36,235 bases of DNA, from NCBI GenBank assembly GCA_947631255.1, contig CANRKT010000036.1, positions 1 to 36,235 on the forward strand, given 5' to 3'. Each line of letters begins with the position of its first letter. Positions within the stretch are counted from its first letter, which is position 1. Both the position numbers and the translations under genes were made by a program. This stretch comes from an uncultured Enterobacteriaceae bacterium (GTDB lineage: Bacteria > Pseudomonadota > Gammaproteobacteria > Enterobacterales > Enterobacteriaceae). Shown here piece after piece: positions 17,930-24,738 of this stretch. The notes below the pieces were generated by a model that had not been told where the DNA came from, searched no databases, and was given only the letters and a program-made list of their open reading frames with translations.

Positions 17930-18766
17930 TTGAACCGATACTCTCTATTAATTATACTGCCGCTCGTTAGTTTTCAAGCCGTCGGTGAAACATCTTCCGC
18001 TCCTGTCCAGATCCCTGCTGAGGAAGAAAGGCAACCCTGGGTATTTCAGGTGACCCCCTTTATCTGGGCTGCCGGCATCAATGGCAGAATGTCCCCTTTC
18101 CAGCGCGGAACAACAGTTGAAGTAAATCAGTCTTTTTCTGAAGTACTGAGTAATCTTAATCTGGGGGCTTTTGTCAATCTCTGGGCACGCAACGGGCGTG
18201 TCGTTTTCTCCGGTAATATCATGTATGCTGACGGAACAGACCGTCAGGACTACAATAATTTACCCGCATTTCAGGTGCCTGGAATAAAGGGCGTTATTCC
18301 AAAAGGTACGCAGATCAACGGTAGAGCCGACTCCACTCAATTTATGACGACCATGATGAGTGGCTATCGTATCATGGATACAGAGAATTATACCCTCGAT
18401 ATACTGGGAGGGCTCCGTTACTGGTACATCAGAAATAATGTCAGAGTCACTGCAAGGCATTCTTCAATAGGTGAACATCGCGTCTCCTACGGCGAGAAAT
18501 TCTGGTGGATAGACCCGCTCATTGGCGCCAGATTCTTTGCTCCTGTCACCGACAATATCTCTTTTATCTCTGAGATTGATGCCGGTGGATTCGGTGTCGG
18601 ATCCGATTACACCTGGTCGCTGCTATCCACCGTGAATTATACTTTCCCCAATAATCTTACGGCCTCAGCAGGCTATAAAGCGTTTAAAGTTAATTACGAT
18701 CACCGGGGTCATGTCCATGACATACTACAGTACGGTCCGGTGCTTGGGCTGACATGGCGTTTCTGA
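17930..18766 (+). CDS. Putative outer-membrane beta-barrel protein
   Basis: The 278-residue product has a signal peptide (LLIILPLVSFQAVGE, cleavage near GETSS) and ends GLTWRF, the C-terminal aromatic signature of outer-membrane barrels. Strands with the pattern VTPFIWAAGINGRMSPFQRG, GAFVNLWARNGRVVFSGNIM, YTLDILGGLRYWYI and WSLLSTVNYTFPNNLTASAG resemble a widespread uncharacterised barrel family. The start is TTG at 17930 with AAGG nine to ten bases upstream; an ATG at 17923 is out of frame. It lies between two IS3-type remnants, one of which begins right at its stop codon, so it may have arrived by transfer. Function is unknown. Confidence 0.65.
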   Translation: MNRYSLLIILPLVSFQAVGETSSAPVQIPAEEERQPWVFQVTPFIWAAGINGRMSPFQRGTTVEVNQSFSEVLSNLNLGAFVNLWARNGRVVFSGNIMYADGTDRQDYNNLPAFQVPGIKGVIPKGTQINGRADSTQFMTTMMSGYRIMDTENYTLDILGGLRYWYIRNNVRVTARHSSIGEHRVSYGEKFWWIDPLIGARFFAPVTDNISFISEIDAGGFGVGSDYTWSLLSTVNYTFPNNLTASAGYKAFKVNYDHRGHVHDILQYGPVLGLTWRF

Positions 18767-18948
18767 ATAAATTAGCGCGTGACTCGAAAGCAATGAAAGG
18801 GGAAAGAGTTAACTATCGTCGCTATAAAACGTGCAGTCAGGATATTGCAGACGTTATCGACTATATCGACTCTCTTTATAATCTGAAGCGACGGCATTAC
18901 CGACTGGGAAATCTCTCGTTGGATGAATACGAACGCCGACTACGGTAA
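18754..18948 (+). pseudogene. C-terminal remnant of an IS3-family transposase (OrfB)
   Basis: The frame reads GERVNYRRYKT, DVIDYIDSLYNLKRRH and LGNLSLDEYERR, the standard C-terminal end of IS3-group OrfB integrases (family pattern IDYIE-x-FYN-x-x-RRHS-x-LG-x-LSP-x-x-YE). Only about 50 residues remain; the DDE catalytic residues D and D are missing and only the last helix is left. The ATG at 18754 lies inside the last codons of the upstream outer-membrane gene, so the frame start is probably accidental and the homologous part begins after 18766. It belongs to a different IS3 subgroup from the OrfA piece at 17171. Confidence 0.75.
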
Positions 18949-19195
18949 ATCTCATTAGAATAACCCTTAATATTTGAACGAAAACGAAAATAATAATTAT
19001 CTCAATTATTATTGTGTCACTCTGGATTATTCATAAATCTCAGAGCTGCCCTAAGAAAAATGCGATGAATAGGGTGAAAATAAGCGATGGATGATTGGAT
19101 ACTCATAGACTCAATATCCCTTGTCAGTCAGAGAGTGACTCCTCGCCCTACTCTGTATTATGTTGTAATAAAAAAATAAATATCGTATAACAAGC

Positions 19196-19285
19196 TTCTC
19201 CGAGGGGTGTCCTGTAATGGGCTGAGATGGCAGAAATGCCGAACCCTTTGAACCTGATCTGGGTCATGCCAGCGAAGGGACGGGT
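19196..19285 (+). promoter_or_regulatory. TPP riboswitch (THI element) upstream of tenA
   Basis: The aptamer core is readable: GAGGGGTGTCC, then GGGCTGAGATGG, then CCCTTTGAACCTGATCTGGG, followed by TCATGCCAGCGAAGGGA. CTGAGA and the ACCTGATCTGG segment are the invariant thiamine-pyrophosphate contacts. It should repress the downstream tenA-thiZXY genes when thiamine pyrophosphate is abundant. Confidence 0.95.
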
Positions 19286-19357
19286 TGTCAGGCACAGCTG
19301 TGCTTTGACTCTTCACACCGCCGCCGCAACCCGGATCTCCACCATTTTTTGGAGATC
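19281..19357 (+). promoter_or_regulatory. Expression platform hiding the tenA ribosome binding site
   Basis: Two hairpins follow the aptamer. CGGGTTG (19281-19287) pairs with CAACCCG (19327-19333), and GATCTCC (19334-19340) pairs with GGAGATC (19351-19357). The second stem contains GGAG, the tenA Shine-Dalgarno, four to nine bases before its ATG. This suggests control of translation initiation rather than premature termination; which helix forms with ligand is inference. Confidence 0.6.
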
Positions 19358-19359
19358 TT

Positions 19360-20061
19360 ATGTCTGTTTCAATGTTCGAATATGGTCTGTTTGGTCGTCT
19401 GCGTCAGAGTACCGGACAAGACTGGCAACACTATGTCTCTCACCCTTTTCTGCAACAACTTGGCACAGGTATGCTGCCAGAAGTCGCTTTCCGTCGTTAT
19501 CTGACTCAGGACTATTTGTTCCTGATCCACTTCGCCAGATCCTATGCTTTGCTGGCCACCAAATTTCATACCTTGCCTGAAATCCGTGCGGCTGTCGGGT
19601 CGCTGAATCATATCGTGGCAGAATTACCGTTACATGTGGGTTACTGCGCAGGATGGGGGCTCAATGAAGAGCAAATGGCCGCTGAACCTGAAGCCAGTGA
19701 AACCATCAACTATACCCGCTATGTACTCGATATCGGCCACGCCGGAGATGCGCTTGAGCTACTGGTTGCCCTGCTTCCTTGTGTGGCAGGTTATGCGGAA
19801 GCCGGTCTGCAATTGCTCAATGATCCGAATACGGTTATGGACAACAATCCCTATGCTTCATGGATGCAGAATTACAGCTCCCCTGAGTATCTCAATGGTG
19901 TTAAAGCAGCAATAGAAATGCTCGACCGCGTGGGTCAGGAACGCGGGGCGAGTGCACGTTTCGCCCGATTAAGTGAAATTTTCACCACCGCCACACGTCT
20001 GGAATCCGCCTTCTGGCAGATGGGTCTGAACGCGGCTGAAGAGTTGGGGAACAGAAGGTGA
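19360..20061 (+). CDS. tenA: Thiaminase II / aminopyrimidine aminohydrolase TenA
   Basis: TenA hydrolyses aminopyrimidine products of thiamine breakdown to hydroxymethylpyrimidine, which re-enters thiamine synthesis. The 233-residue protein is of normal length. The expected catalytic residues are present: D51 in LTQDYLFL, C141 in LLPCVAGYAE and E215 in RLESAFWQMG. These correspond to the Asp, Cys and Glu of the Cys-type TenA family. The ATG at 19360 has GGAG upstream, inside the riboswitch hairpin. The stop overlaps the thiZ start by four bases, and the shared operon with a pyrimidine transporter supports salvage as the role. Confidence 0.95.
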   Translation: MSVSMFEYGLFGRLRQSTGQDWQHYVSHPFLQQLGTGMLPEVAFRRYLTQDYLFLIHFARSYALLATKFHTLPEIRAAVGSLNHIVAELPLHVGYCAGWGLNEEQMAAEPEASETINYTRYVLDIGHAGDALELLVALLPCVAGYAEAGLQLLNDPNTVMDNNPYASWMQNYSSPEYLNGVKAAIEMLDRVGQERGASARFARLSEIFTTATRLESAFWQMGLNAAEELGNRR

Positions 20062-20798
20062 ACTGCACTTCTCCACGCCCGGGTATTGAAGTCCGAGATT
20101 TAACGCTTCGCTTTGGTTCACGGACGATTTTTGAAGGGCTGAATTTTCGTATTGAAGGCGGGACCTTTGTCGGTATGCTCGGGGCCAGTGGCGCAGGCAA
20201 AACCAGCCTGCTGAAGATTATCGCCGGGCTGACTGCTGCCACTTCTGGCTCAGTCACTGCCAGCGATGGCCTGCCGGTGTCAGGGCGAATCGCTTATATG
20301 GGTCAGCAAGACCTGTTGTACCCCTGGCTGACCGTCATGGAAAATATCACACTGGGTCCCCGACTGCGTGGTGAAAAAGCCGACCTGGAGTGGGCGACAT
20401 ACTTACTGGAACGCGTCGGACTAAACGGCCACGGCGGTGACCGCCCGGTAGCGCTTTCAGGGGGCATGCGACAGCGGGCTGCTATTGCACGCACACTCTA
20501 TGAACGCCAACCCATTGTTCTGATGGATGAACCCTTTTCGGCTCTGGATACCCTCACTCGGACAACGATTCAGACCCTGGCCGCCGAACTTCTGACTCAG
20601 CATACCGTGTTGCTCATCACTCATGATCCCATGGAAGCCTGTCGCCTCAGCCATCGGCTGTTAGTTCTGTCGCGACACCCGGCAGGTATTGATGACAGTC
20701 ACCATATCAAGGGTCTGCCACCTCGCAGTCCTGACGACCCCGACGTACTGAAAAGTCAGGCTGAACTGCTCCAGCAACTGGTAAGAGGGACAGAATGA
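20058..20798 (+). CDS. thiZ: ABC transporter ATPase ThiZ, thiamine-precursor uptake
   Basis: ThiZ energises uptake of a thiamine pyrimidine precursor, probably formylaminopyrimidine. The 246-residue protein has Walker A GASGAGKTS (42-50), ABC signature LSGGMRQR and Walker B IVLMDEPFSALD, followed by LITHDPMEA. It begins with GTG, overlapping tenA by four bases, and itself overlaps thiX by four bases, so the genes are translationally coupled. Family resemblance is to SsuB/TauB ATPases; the specific assignment comes from the TPP riboswitch and the tenA/thiX/thiY context. Confidence 0.9.
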   Translation: MNCTSPRPGIEVRDLTLRFGSRTIFEGLNFRIEGGTFVGMLGASGAGKTSLLKIIAGLTAATSGSVTASDGLPVSGRIAYMGQQDLLYPWLTVMENITLGPRLRGEKADLEWATYLLERVGLNGHGGDRPVALSGGMRQRAAIARTLYERQPIVLMDEPFSALDTLTRTTIQTLAAELLTQHTVLLITHDPMEACRLSHRLLVLSRHPAGIDDSHHIKGLPPRSPDDPDVLKSQAELLQQLVRGTE

Positions 20799-21556
20799 TA
20801 ACGCAACCGGACAGCCGTCTGGCACGCTGGGGACGTGGCCTGGCGGTCTTCACAGGTCTGATAGTGCTCTGGTGGCTGGCGACCTTAGGTTCAATACCCG
20901 CATTTCTACTCCCTTCACCCATTGCCGTAGCACAGGCGTTATGGCAAGGACAGGGCTATCTGGCCTATCACACGCTAGTGACGGCCTCGGAGGTATTGAG
21001 TGGTCTGATACTGGGCGTTTTACTCGGTGTATTACTGGCACTGGGTATGACCTACTCACCACGCCTGCAACGCTGGCTGATGCCACTGGTACTGACCAGT
21101 CAGGCAATACCGGTCTTTGCACTCGCTCCGTTACTGGTGCTGTGGTTCGGGTTTGGTATGAGCGCCAAAGTAGCAATGGCAGTACTGGTTATCTTCTTCC
21201 CTGTCACATCTGCCTTTTTTGATGGATTAAGACGCGTCAACGCTGGCTATATCGACCTCGCCCGTACTTTAGGTGCGTCTCCCTGGGCACAACTCCGCCA
21301 TGTCCGGCTGATGGCAGCCCTGCCAGCCTTTGGAACTGGCCTGAGAATGGCAGCGGCCATAGCCCCTATCGGAGCCATTATCGGCGAATGGGTCGGTTCT
21401 GCCGAGGGGCTGGGCTATTTGATGCTCAATGCTAACGCCCGTATGCAAACCGATCAGCTCTTTGCCGCGCTGTTTATTCTCATCCTCATGACCGTACTGC
21501 TTTGGGTGGCGGTAGATAGTCTGCTAAATCGTCTGGTGAACTGGGCTGCTGAATAA
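20795..21556 (+). CDS. thiX: ABC transporter permease ThiX, thiamine-precursor uptake
   Basis: ThiX is the membrane channel partner of ThiY and ThiZ. The 253-residue protein shows about six membrane helices (first at roughly residues 15-35) and the cytoplasmic EAA loop DLARTLGASPWAQLRHVRL, which docks the ATPase. It overlaps thiZ by four bases and is followed 28 bases later by thiY. The sequence alone would fit any SsuC-like permease; the TPP-controlled operon makes pyrimidine uptake the likely role. Confidence 0.9.
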   Translation: MITQPDSRLARWGRGLAVFTGLIVLWWLATLGSIPAFLLPSPIAVAQALWQGQGYLAYHTLVTASEVLSGLILGVLLGVLLALGMTYSPRLQRWLMPLVLTSQAIPVFALAPLLVLWFGFGMSAKVAMAVLVIFFPVTSAFFDGLRRVNAGYIDLARTLGASPWAQLRHVRLMAALPAFGTGLRMAAAIAPIGAIIGEWVGSAEGLGYLMLNANARMQTDQLFAALFILILMTVLLWVAVDSLLNRLVNWAAE

Positions 21557-21584
21557 TTTTATTTAACTCAAGGAATTGAAATAG

Positions 21585-22517
21585 ATGAAAAAGAACCTCT
21601 GTGCTCTGCTACTGGCAACCGTCATTGTCGGCCCTGCCTCTGCGGCGGAAAAAGTCTCGCTGATGCTGGACTGGTATCTCAACCCTGACCACGCCCCTAT
21701 TATCGTTGCCGAACAAATCGGGGCCTTTAAAGATGAAGGTCTGGAAGTCGAAATCGTGCCGCCGTCCGATCCGTCACTCCCCTCGCGGCTGGTTGCCGCT
21801 AAAAAAGCCGATTTTGCGATTACCTATCAGCCACAGCTCCATTTTTTTGCCGACCAGGGACTCCCGCTGGTTCGTGTCGGTACCCTGGTGAATACTCCGC
21901 TCAATACCGTTATCACCCTGGATAAAGAGATGACCTCTCCGGCCGGACTGAAAGGCAAAAAAATTGGTTATTCCGTCTCCGGGATTGAAGAAGTGACTCT
22001 CGGCACAATGCTAAAAAATCAGGGGCTGACTCTGGATGATGTCAGCCCTGTCAATGTCAATTTCCAGCTAAGCGGAGCACTGCTGGCGGGACAAGTTGAT
22101 GCCGTTATCGGCGGCTATCGCAATATCGAAGCGCTGGAATTACAGCTTCAGGGTAAGGAACCCGTGGTCTTTAATATTGAAGATTATGGTATTCCCGCTT
22201 ATGACGAGCTGATCATTGTGGCAAACAAGGATGATATTGCCGAGCCCAAAGTCACCAAGCTCCTCAATGCGCTGAAAAAAGGGCACGACTATTTGCAGGC
22301 ACACCCGGAAGAAACCTGGAAAGTTTTTGCCAGCCATCATCCAGAGTTAGATACCGAACTGAATCATCAGGCCTGGCTGAAGACGTTACCGTTATTTGCC
22401 AGTGATCCTGCTCATCTGGATACCACCCGCTATCAGGCCTATGAACAATTTTTGTTTGATAATAAGCTGATTAAGCACATCACCCCGGTTGAAAAATATG
22501 CCATTGAGGTTAAATAA
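21585..22517 (+). CDS. thiY: Thiamine-precursor binding protein ThiY (THI5/NMT1 family)
   Basis: ThiY is the periplasmic binding protein that captures N-formyl-4-amino-5-aminomethyl-2-methylpyrimidine or a similar breakdown product. The 310-residue protein has a signal peptide (MKKNLCALLLATVIVGPASA) and the NMT1/THI5-like fold, beginning VSLMLDWYLNPDHAPIIVA, the LDW-x-x-NxxHxx(I/L) pattern of pyrimidine-binding members. It closes the tenA-thiZ-thiX-thiY operon and is followed by an 11-bp stem-loop. Confidence 0.92.
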   Translation: MKKNLCALLLATVIVGPASAAEKVSLMLDWYLNPDHAPIIVAEQIGAFKDEGLEVEIVPPSDPSLPSRLVAAKKADFAITYQPQLHFFADQGLPLVRVGTLVNTPLNTVITLDKEMTSPAGLKGKKIGYSVSGIEEVTLGTMLKNQGLTLDDVSPVNVNFQLSGALLAGQVDAVIGGYRNIEALELQLQGKEPVVFNIEDYGIPAYDELIIVANKDDIAEPKVTKLLNALKKGHDYLQAHPEETWKVFASHHPELDTELNHQAWLKTLPLFASDPAHLDTTRYQAYEQFLFDNKLIKHITPVEKYAIEVK

Positions 22518-22548
22518 TCCTCAGTATAGATAACGCCAGTCACGCAAT

Positions 22549-22580
22549 ATCAGAAACTCTGCCCCTATCGAGTTTCTGAT
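22549..22580 (+). terminator. Stem-loop after thiY
   Basis: ATCAGAAACTC (22549-22559) and GAGTTTCTGAT (22570-22580) pair perfectly around a ten-base loop. There is no strong T-tract after it, so it may stabilise the 3' end of the thi message rather than terminate it. Confidence 0.45.
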
Positions 22581-22609
22581 TCAGTTATCGCATTGCCGGG
22601 AGAATTGAC

Positions 22610-22727
22610 ATGATTCAGACCACAGAGTCACTGACTAGCGCCTGCTGTATCATCGGCGGTGAGCCAGCCGGTTTAATGCCGGGTTATTCGCTGGCACGAG
22701 CGGGGTAAAGGTTATTGTTGTCGAAAA
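22610..22727 (+). pseudogene. N-terminal relic of an FAD-dependent monooxygenase/oxidoreductase
   Basis: An ATG at 22610 with GGGAGA upstream opens ACCIIGGEPAGLMPGYSLAR then A-G and a stop. CIIGGGPAGLMLGYLLARAG is the FAD-binding start of PHBH-type flavoprotein monooxygenases. Restoring one G at the stop (position about 22707) would continue VKVIVVEN, exactly the expected next strand of the Rossmann fold. The relic ends directly at the terminator hairpin of the convergent operon, so nearly the whole gene has been deleted. It is too short to function. Confidence 0.7.
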
Positions 22728-22754
22728 CAGGCGCTGGACATAAGCCAGCGCCTG
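22728..22754 (-). terminator. Intrinsic terminator of the pxp/biotin-carboxylase operon
   Basis: CAGGCGCTGG (22728-22737) and CCAGCGCCTG (22745-22754) form a perfect ten-base GC-rich stem with a seven-base loop, directly after the stop of the minus-strand carboxylase. On that strand it is followed by TTTTCG. It may also work for the plus-strand transcript. Confidence 0.75.
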
Positions 22755-24497
22755 TTACTGCAAATTAATTTCCGCTAACACATCCCCGGCCTGAAGCTGA
22801 GAACCTGAAACCGCGAGATGTTTAATCTCCCCGCAGTGCTCAGCAATCACCTGAACCTCCATTTTCATCGCTTCCATGATTGCGACGATATCACCGGCCT
22901 TAACCTGCTCACCGTCATTGATAAGCCAACGAAATAACTGACCGGTTACCGGAGCATCGATAGTGTTATTCGCCGTCTGTTGGATAATCTCAGCGACGGG
23001 CACGGAAGGCGTATCAGGGCGGGATGTAAGTCCACTGAAAAAAGAACTCGGCAGCCCCAAAGTGACCCGACGACCGTCCAGCTCTATCCAGCTATGAAGA
23101 ACACTTTCATCACTGGCCGGTTTCTGCCGCTCCATCGGTGCGATATCACCGGTAAAATCAGTCTCTATCCAACGGGTATGAACGTTAAAGTCTTCAGTAA
23201 ATTCAGGATCAGCCATGACAGCACAATGGAAAGGCAGTACAGAAGCCACGCCTTCAATACGAAATTCGCGTAATGCACGACGCGCACGACGAATCGCCTG
23301 CTCCCGGGTTTGCCCGGTGATAATCAGTTTGGCCATCAATGAATCATAGTGTCCGGGAACAGAGGAGCCTGTCTCAACGCCACTATCCAGACGGACGCCC
23401 GGGCCTGTGGGTGCATGAAAAGCAGTGATTCTTCCAGGCGTCGGCAAGTATCCTTTTCCGGCATCTTCCGCATTAATACGAAATTCGAACGCATGCCCAC
23501 GGGAGAGTGGGGTTTTCTGAATACTCAGCGGCTGACCATCGGCTATCCGTAGTTGCTCAACCACAATATCCAGCCCGGTGACCTCTTCCGTCACGGGATG
23601 TTCAACCTGCAAGCGAGTATTGACTTCCAGGAAGGAAAGCATTCCATCCCGGCCCAGTAAAAACTCCACCGTTCCAGCCCCGATGTAACCTGCATGCCGG
23701 CAGATATCCTCTGCTGCGCGGTGAATTTGCTCACGCTGCCTATCACTAATAAAGGGGGCGGGAGCCTCTTCCACCAGTTTCTGGTTACGGCGTTGTAGCG
23801 AGCAGTCTCGCGTCCCCAGCACCACAATATTGCCGTAATTATCGGCAATTACCTGAGCTTCAATATGACGCGGACGGTCAATAAACTGTTCGACATAACA
23901 CTCCCCACGCCCAAAAGCGCTGAGCGCTTCACGGGTTGCAGAATGATAGAGTTCAGCCACTTCATCAATCTTCCAGGCTATCTTGAGCCCTCGACCACCG
24001 CCACCAAATGCGGCCTTAATTGCAATCGGCAAGCCATGCTGAATGGCAAACTCAACCACCTCATCTACACCACTGACGGGTTCAGTCGTCCCGGTCACTA
24101 ACGGTGCCCCTACCGCTAAAGCAATTTTACGCGCCTGAACTTTATCGCCAAGCTGTTCAATCGTTTCCGGCTGGGGACCAATCCAGATCAATCCGGCAGC
24201 CTGTACTGCACGAGCAAACTCTGCTCGCTCAGAGAGAAAACCATAGCCAGGATGTACCATGGTCGCGCCACTGCGAGAAGCGATGTCCAGCAGGGCATCA
24301 ATATTCAGATAGGTGTCAGTAGAAGTATCGCCGTTGAGCGCCCAGGCTTCATCAGCCATGTTGACATGCAAAGCCTCCGCATCCGGTCTGGCATACACCG
24401 CGACGGACTTCACGCCATAGTCCTGGCAGGCTCGAATGATACGAACGGCAATTTCGCCACGATTGGCAATCAGAACTTTATGCGCGGTGCTCGTCAC
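22755..24497 (-). CDS. Biotin carboxylase fused to biotin carrier domain
   Basis: The 580-residue protein combines a biotin carboxylase (about residues 5-450) with a C-terminal biotin carrier domain (about 510-580). The carboxylase part shows ANRGEIAVRIIRA, PGYGFLSE, the glycine-rich ATP loop KAAFGGGGRGLKI, and EVNTRLQVEHPVTE. The carrier carries EAMKM, with the biotinyl lysine at 545. It is distinct from the household accB/accC pair because both are fused. It would carboxylate its own biotin and pass CO2 to a carboxyltransferase, but none is encoded here in the classical form; the next genes upstream are pxpBC and pxpA. It ends at a strong terminator. The acceptor substrate is unknown. Confidence 0.88.
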   Translation of the reverse strand: MTSTAHKVLIANRGEIAVRIIRACQDYGVKSVAVYARPDAEALHVNMADEAWALNGDTSTDTYLNIDALLDIASRSGATMVHPGYGFLSERAEFARAVQAAGLIWIGPQPETIEQLGDKVQARKIALAVGAPLVTGTTEPVSGVDEVVEFAIQHGLPIAIKAAFGGGGRGLKIAWKIDEVAELYHSATREALSAFGRGECYVEQFIDRPRHIEAQVIADNYGNIVVLGTRDCSLQRRNQKLVEEAPAPFISDRQREQIHRAAEDICRHAGYIGAGTVEFLLGRDGMLSFLEVNTRLQVEHPVTEEVTGLDIVVEQLRIADGQPLSIQKTPLSRGHAFEFRINAEDAGKGYLPTPGRITAFHAPTGPGVRLDSGVETGSSVPGHYDSLMAKLIITGQTREQAIRRARRALREFRIEGVASVLPFHCAVMADPEFTEDFNVHTRWIETDFTGDIAPMERQKPASDESVLHSWIELDGRRVTLGLPSSFFSGLTSRPDTPSVPVAEIIQQTANNTIDAPVTGQLFRWLINDGEQVKAGDIVAIMEAMKMEVQVIAEHCGEIKHLAVSGSQLQAGDVLAEINLQ

Positions 24498-24575
24498 TGG
24501 CTTTACTCCCCGGAAAATTCAAAAAGAGACTGAATAAGAACAGGTTAACGCCCTCTTTATCCACCATTGTTATCT

Positions 24576-24707
24576 TCAATGCCAGAATTGTGCCAGATCT
24601 TTTTCACTCAGCGCCGTGATTTTCATCACCAGATTGAGGTCGATACCATGCTGCAATAGACTCCGACGACGAATATGTCTCTGAAGTAGCGTCAGCACCG
24701 GTATCAC
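24576..24707 (-). CDS. Possible small ORF between pxpBC and the carboxylase
   Basis: A 43-codon frame with a GTG start reads LTLLQRHIRRRSLLQHGIDL and ends ITALSEKDLAQFWH. It lies in the 241-base gap inside the operon, on the same strand. The basic, leucine-rich text looks like a coding remnant more than random sequence, and the frame is open further upstream (to about 24740). I do not recognise the family, and no strong ribosome binding site is visible. It may be the end of a degraded gene or a real small protein. Confidence 0.3.
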   Translation of the reverse strand: MIPVLTLLQRHIRRRSLLQHGIDLNLVMKITALSEKDLAQFWH

Positions 24708-24738
24708 CAGCGACCCTTTTTTATGCCCCGCATCACGA

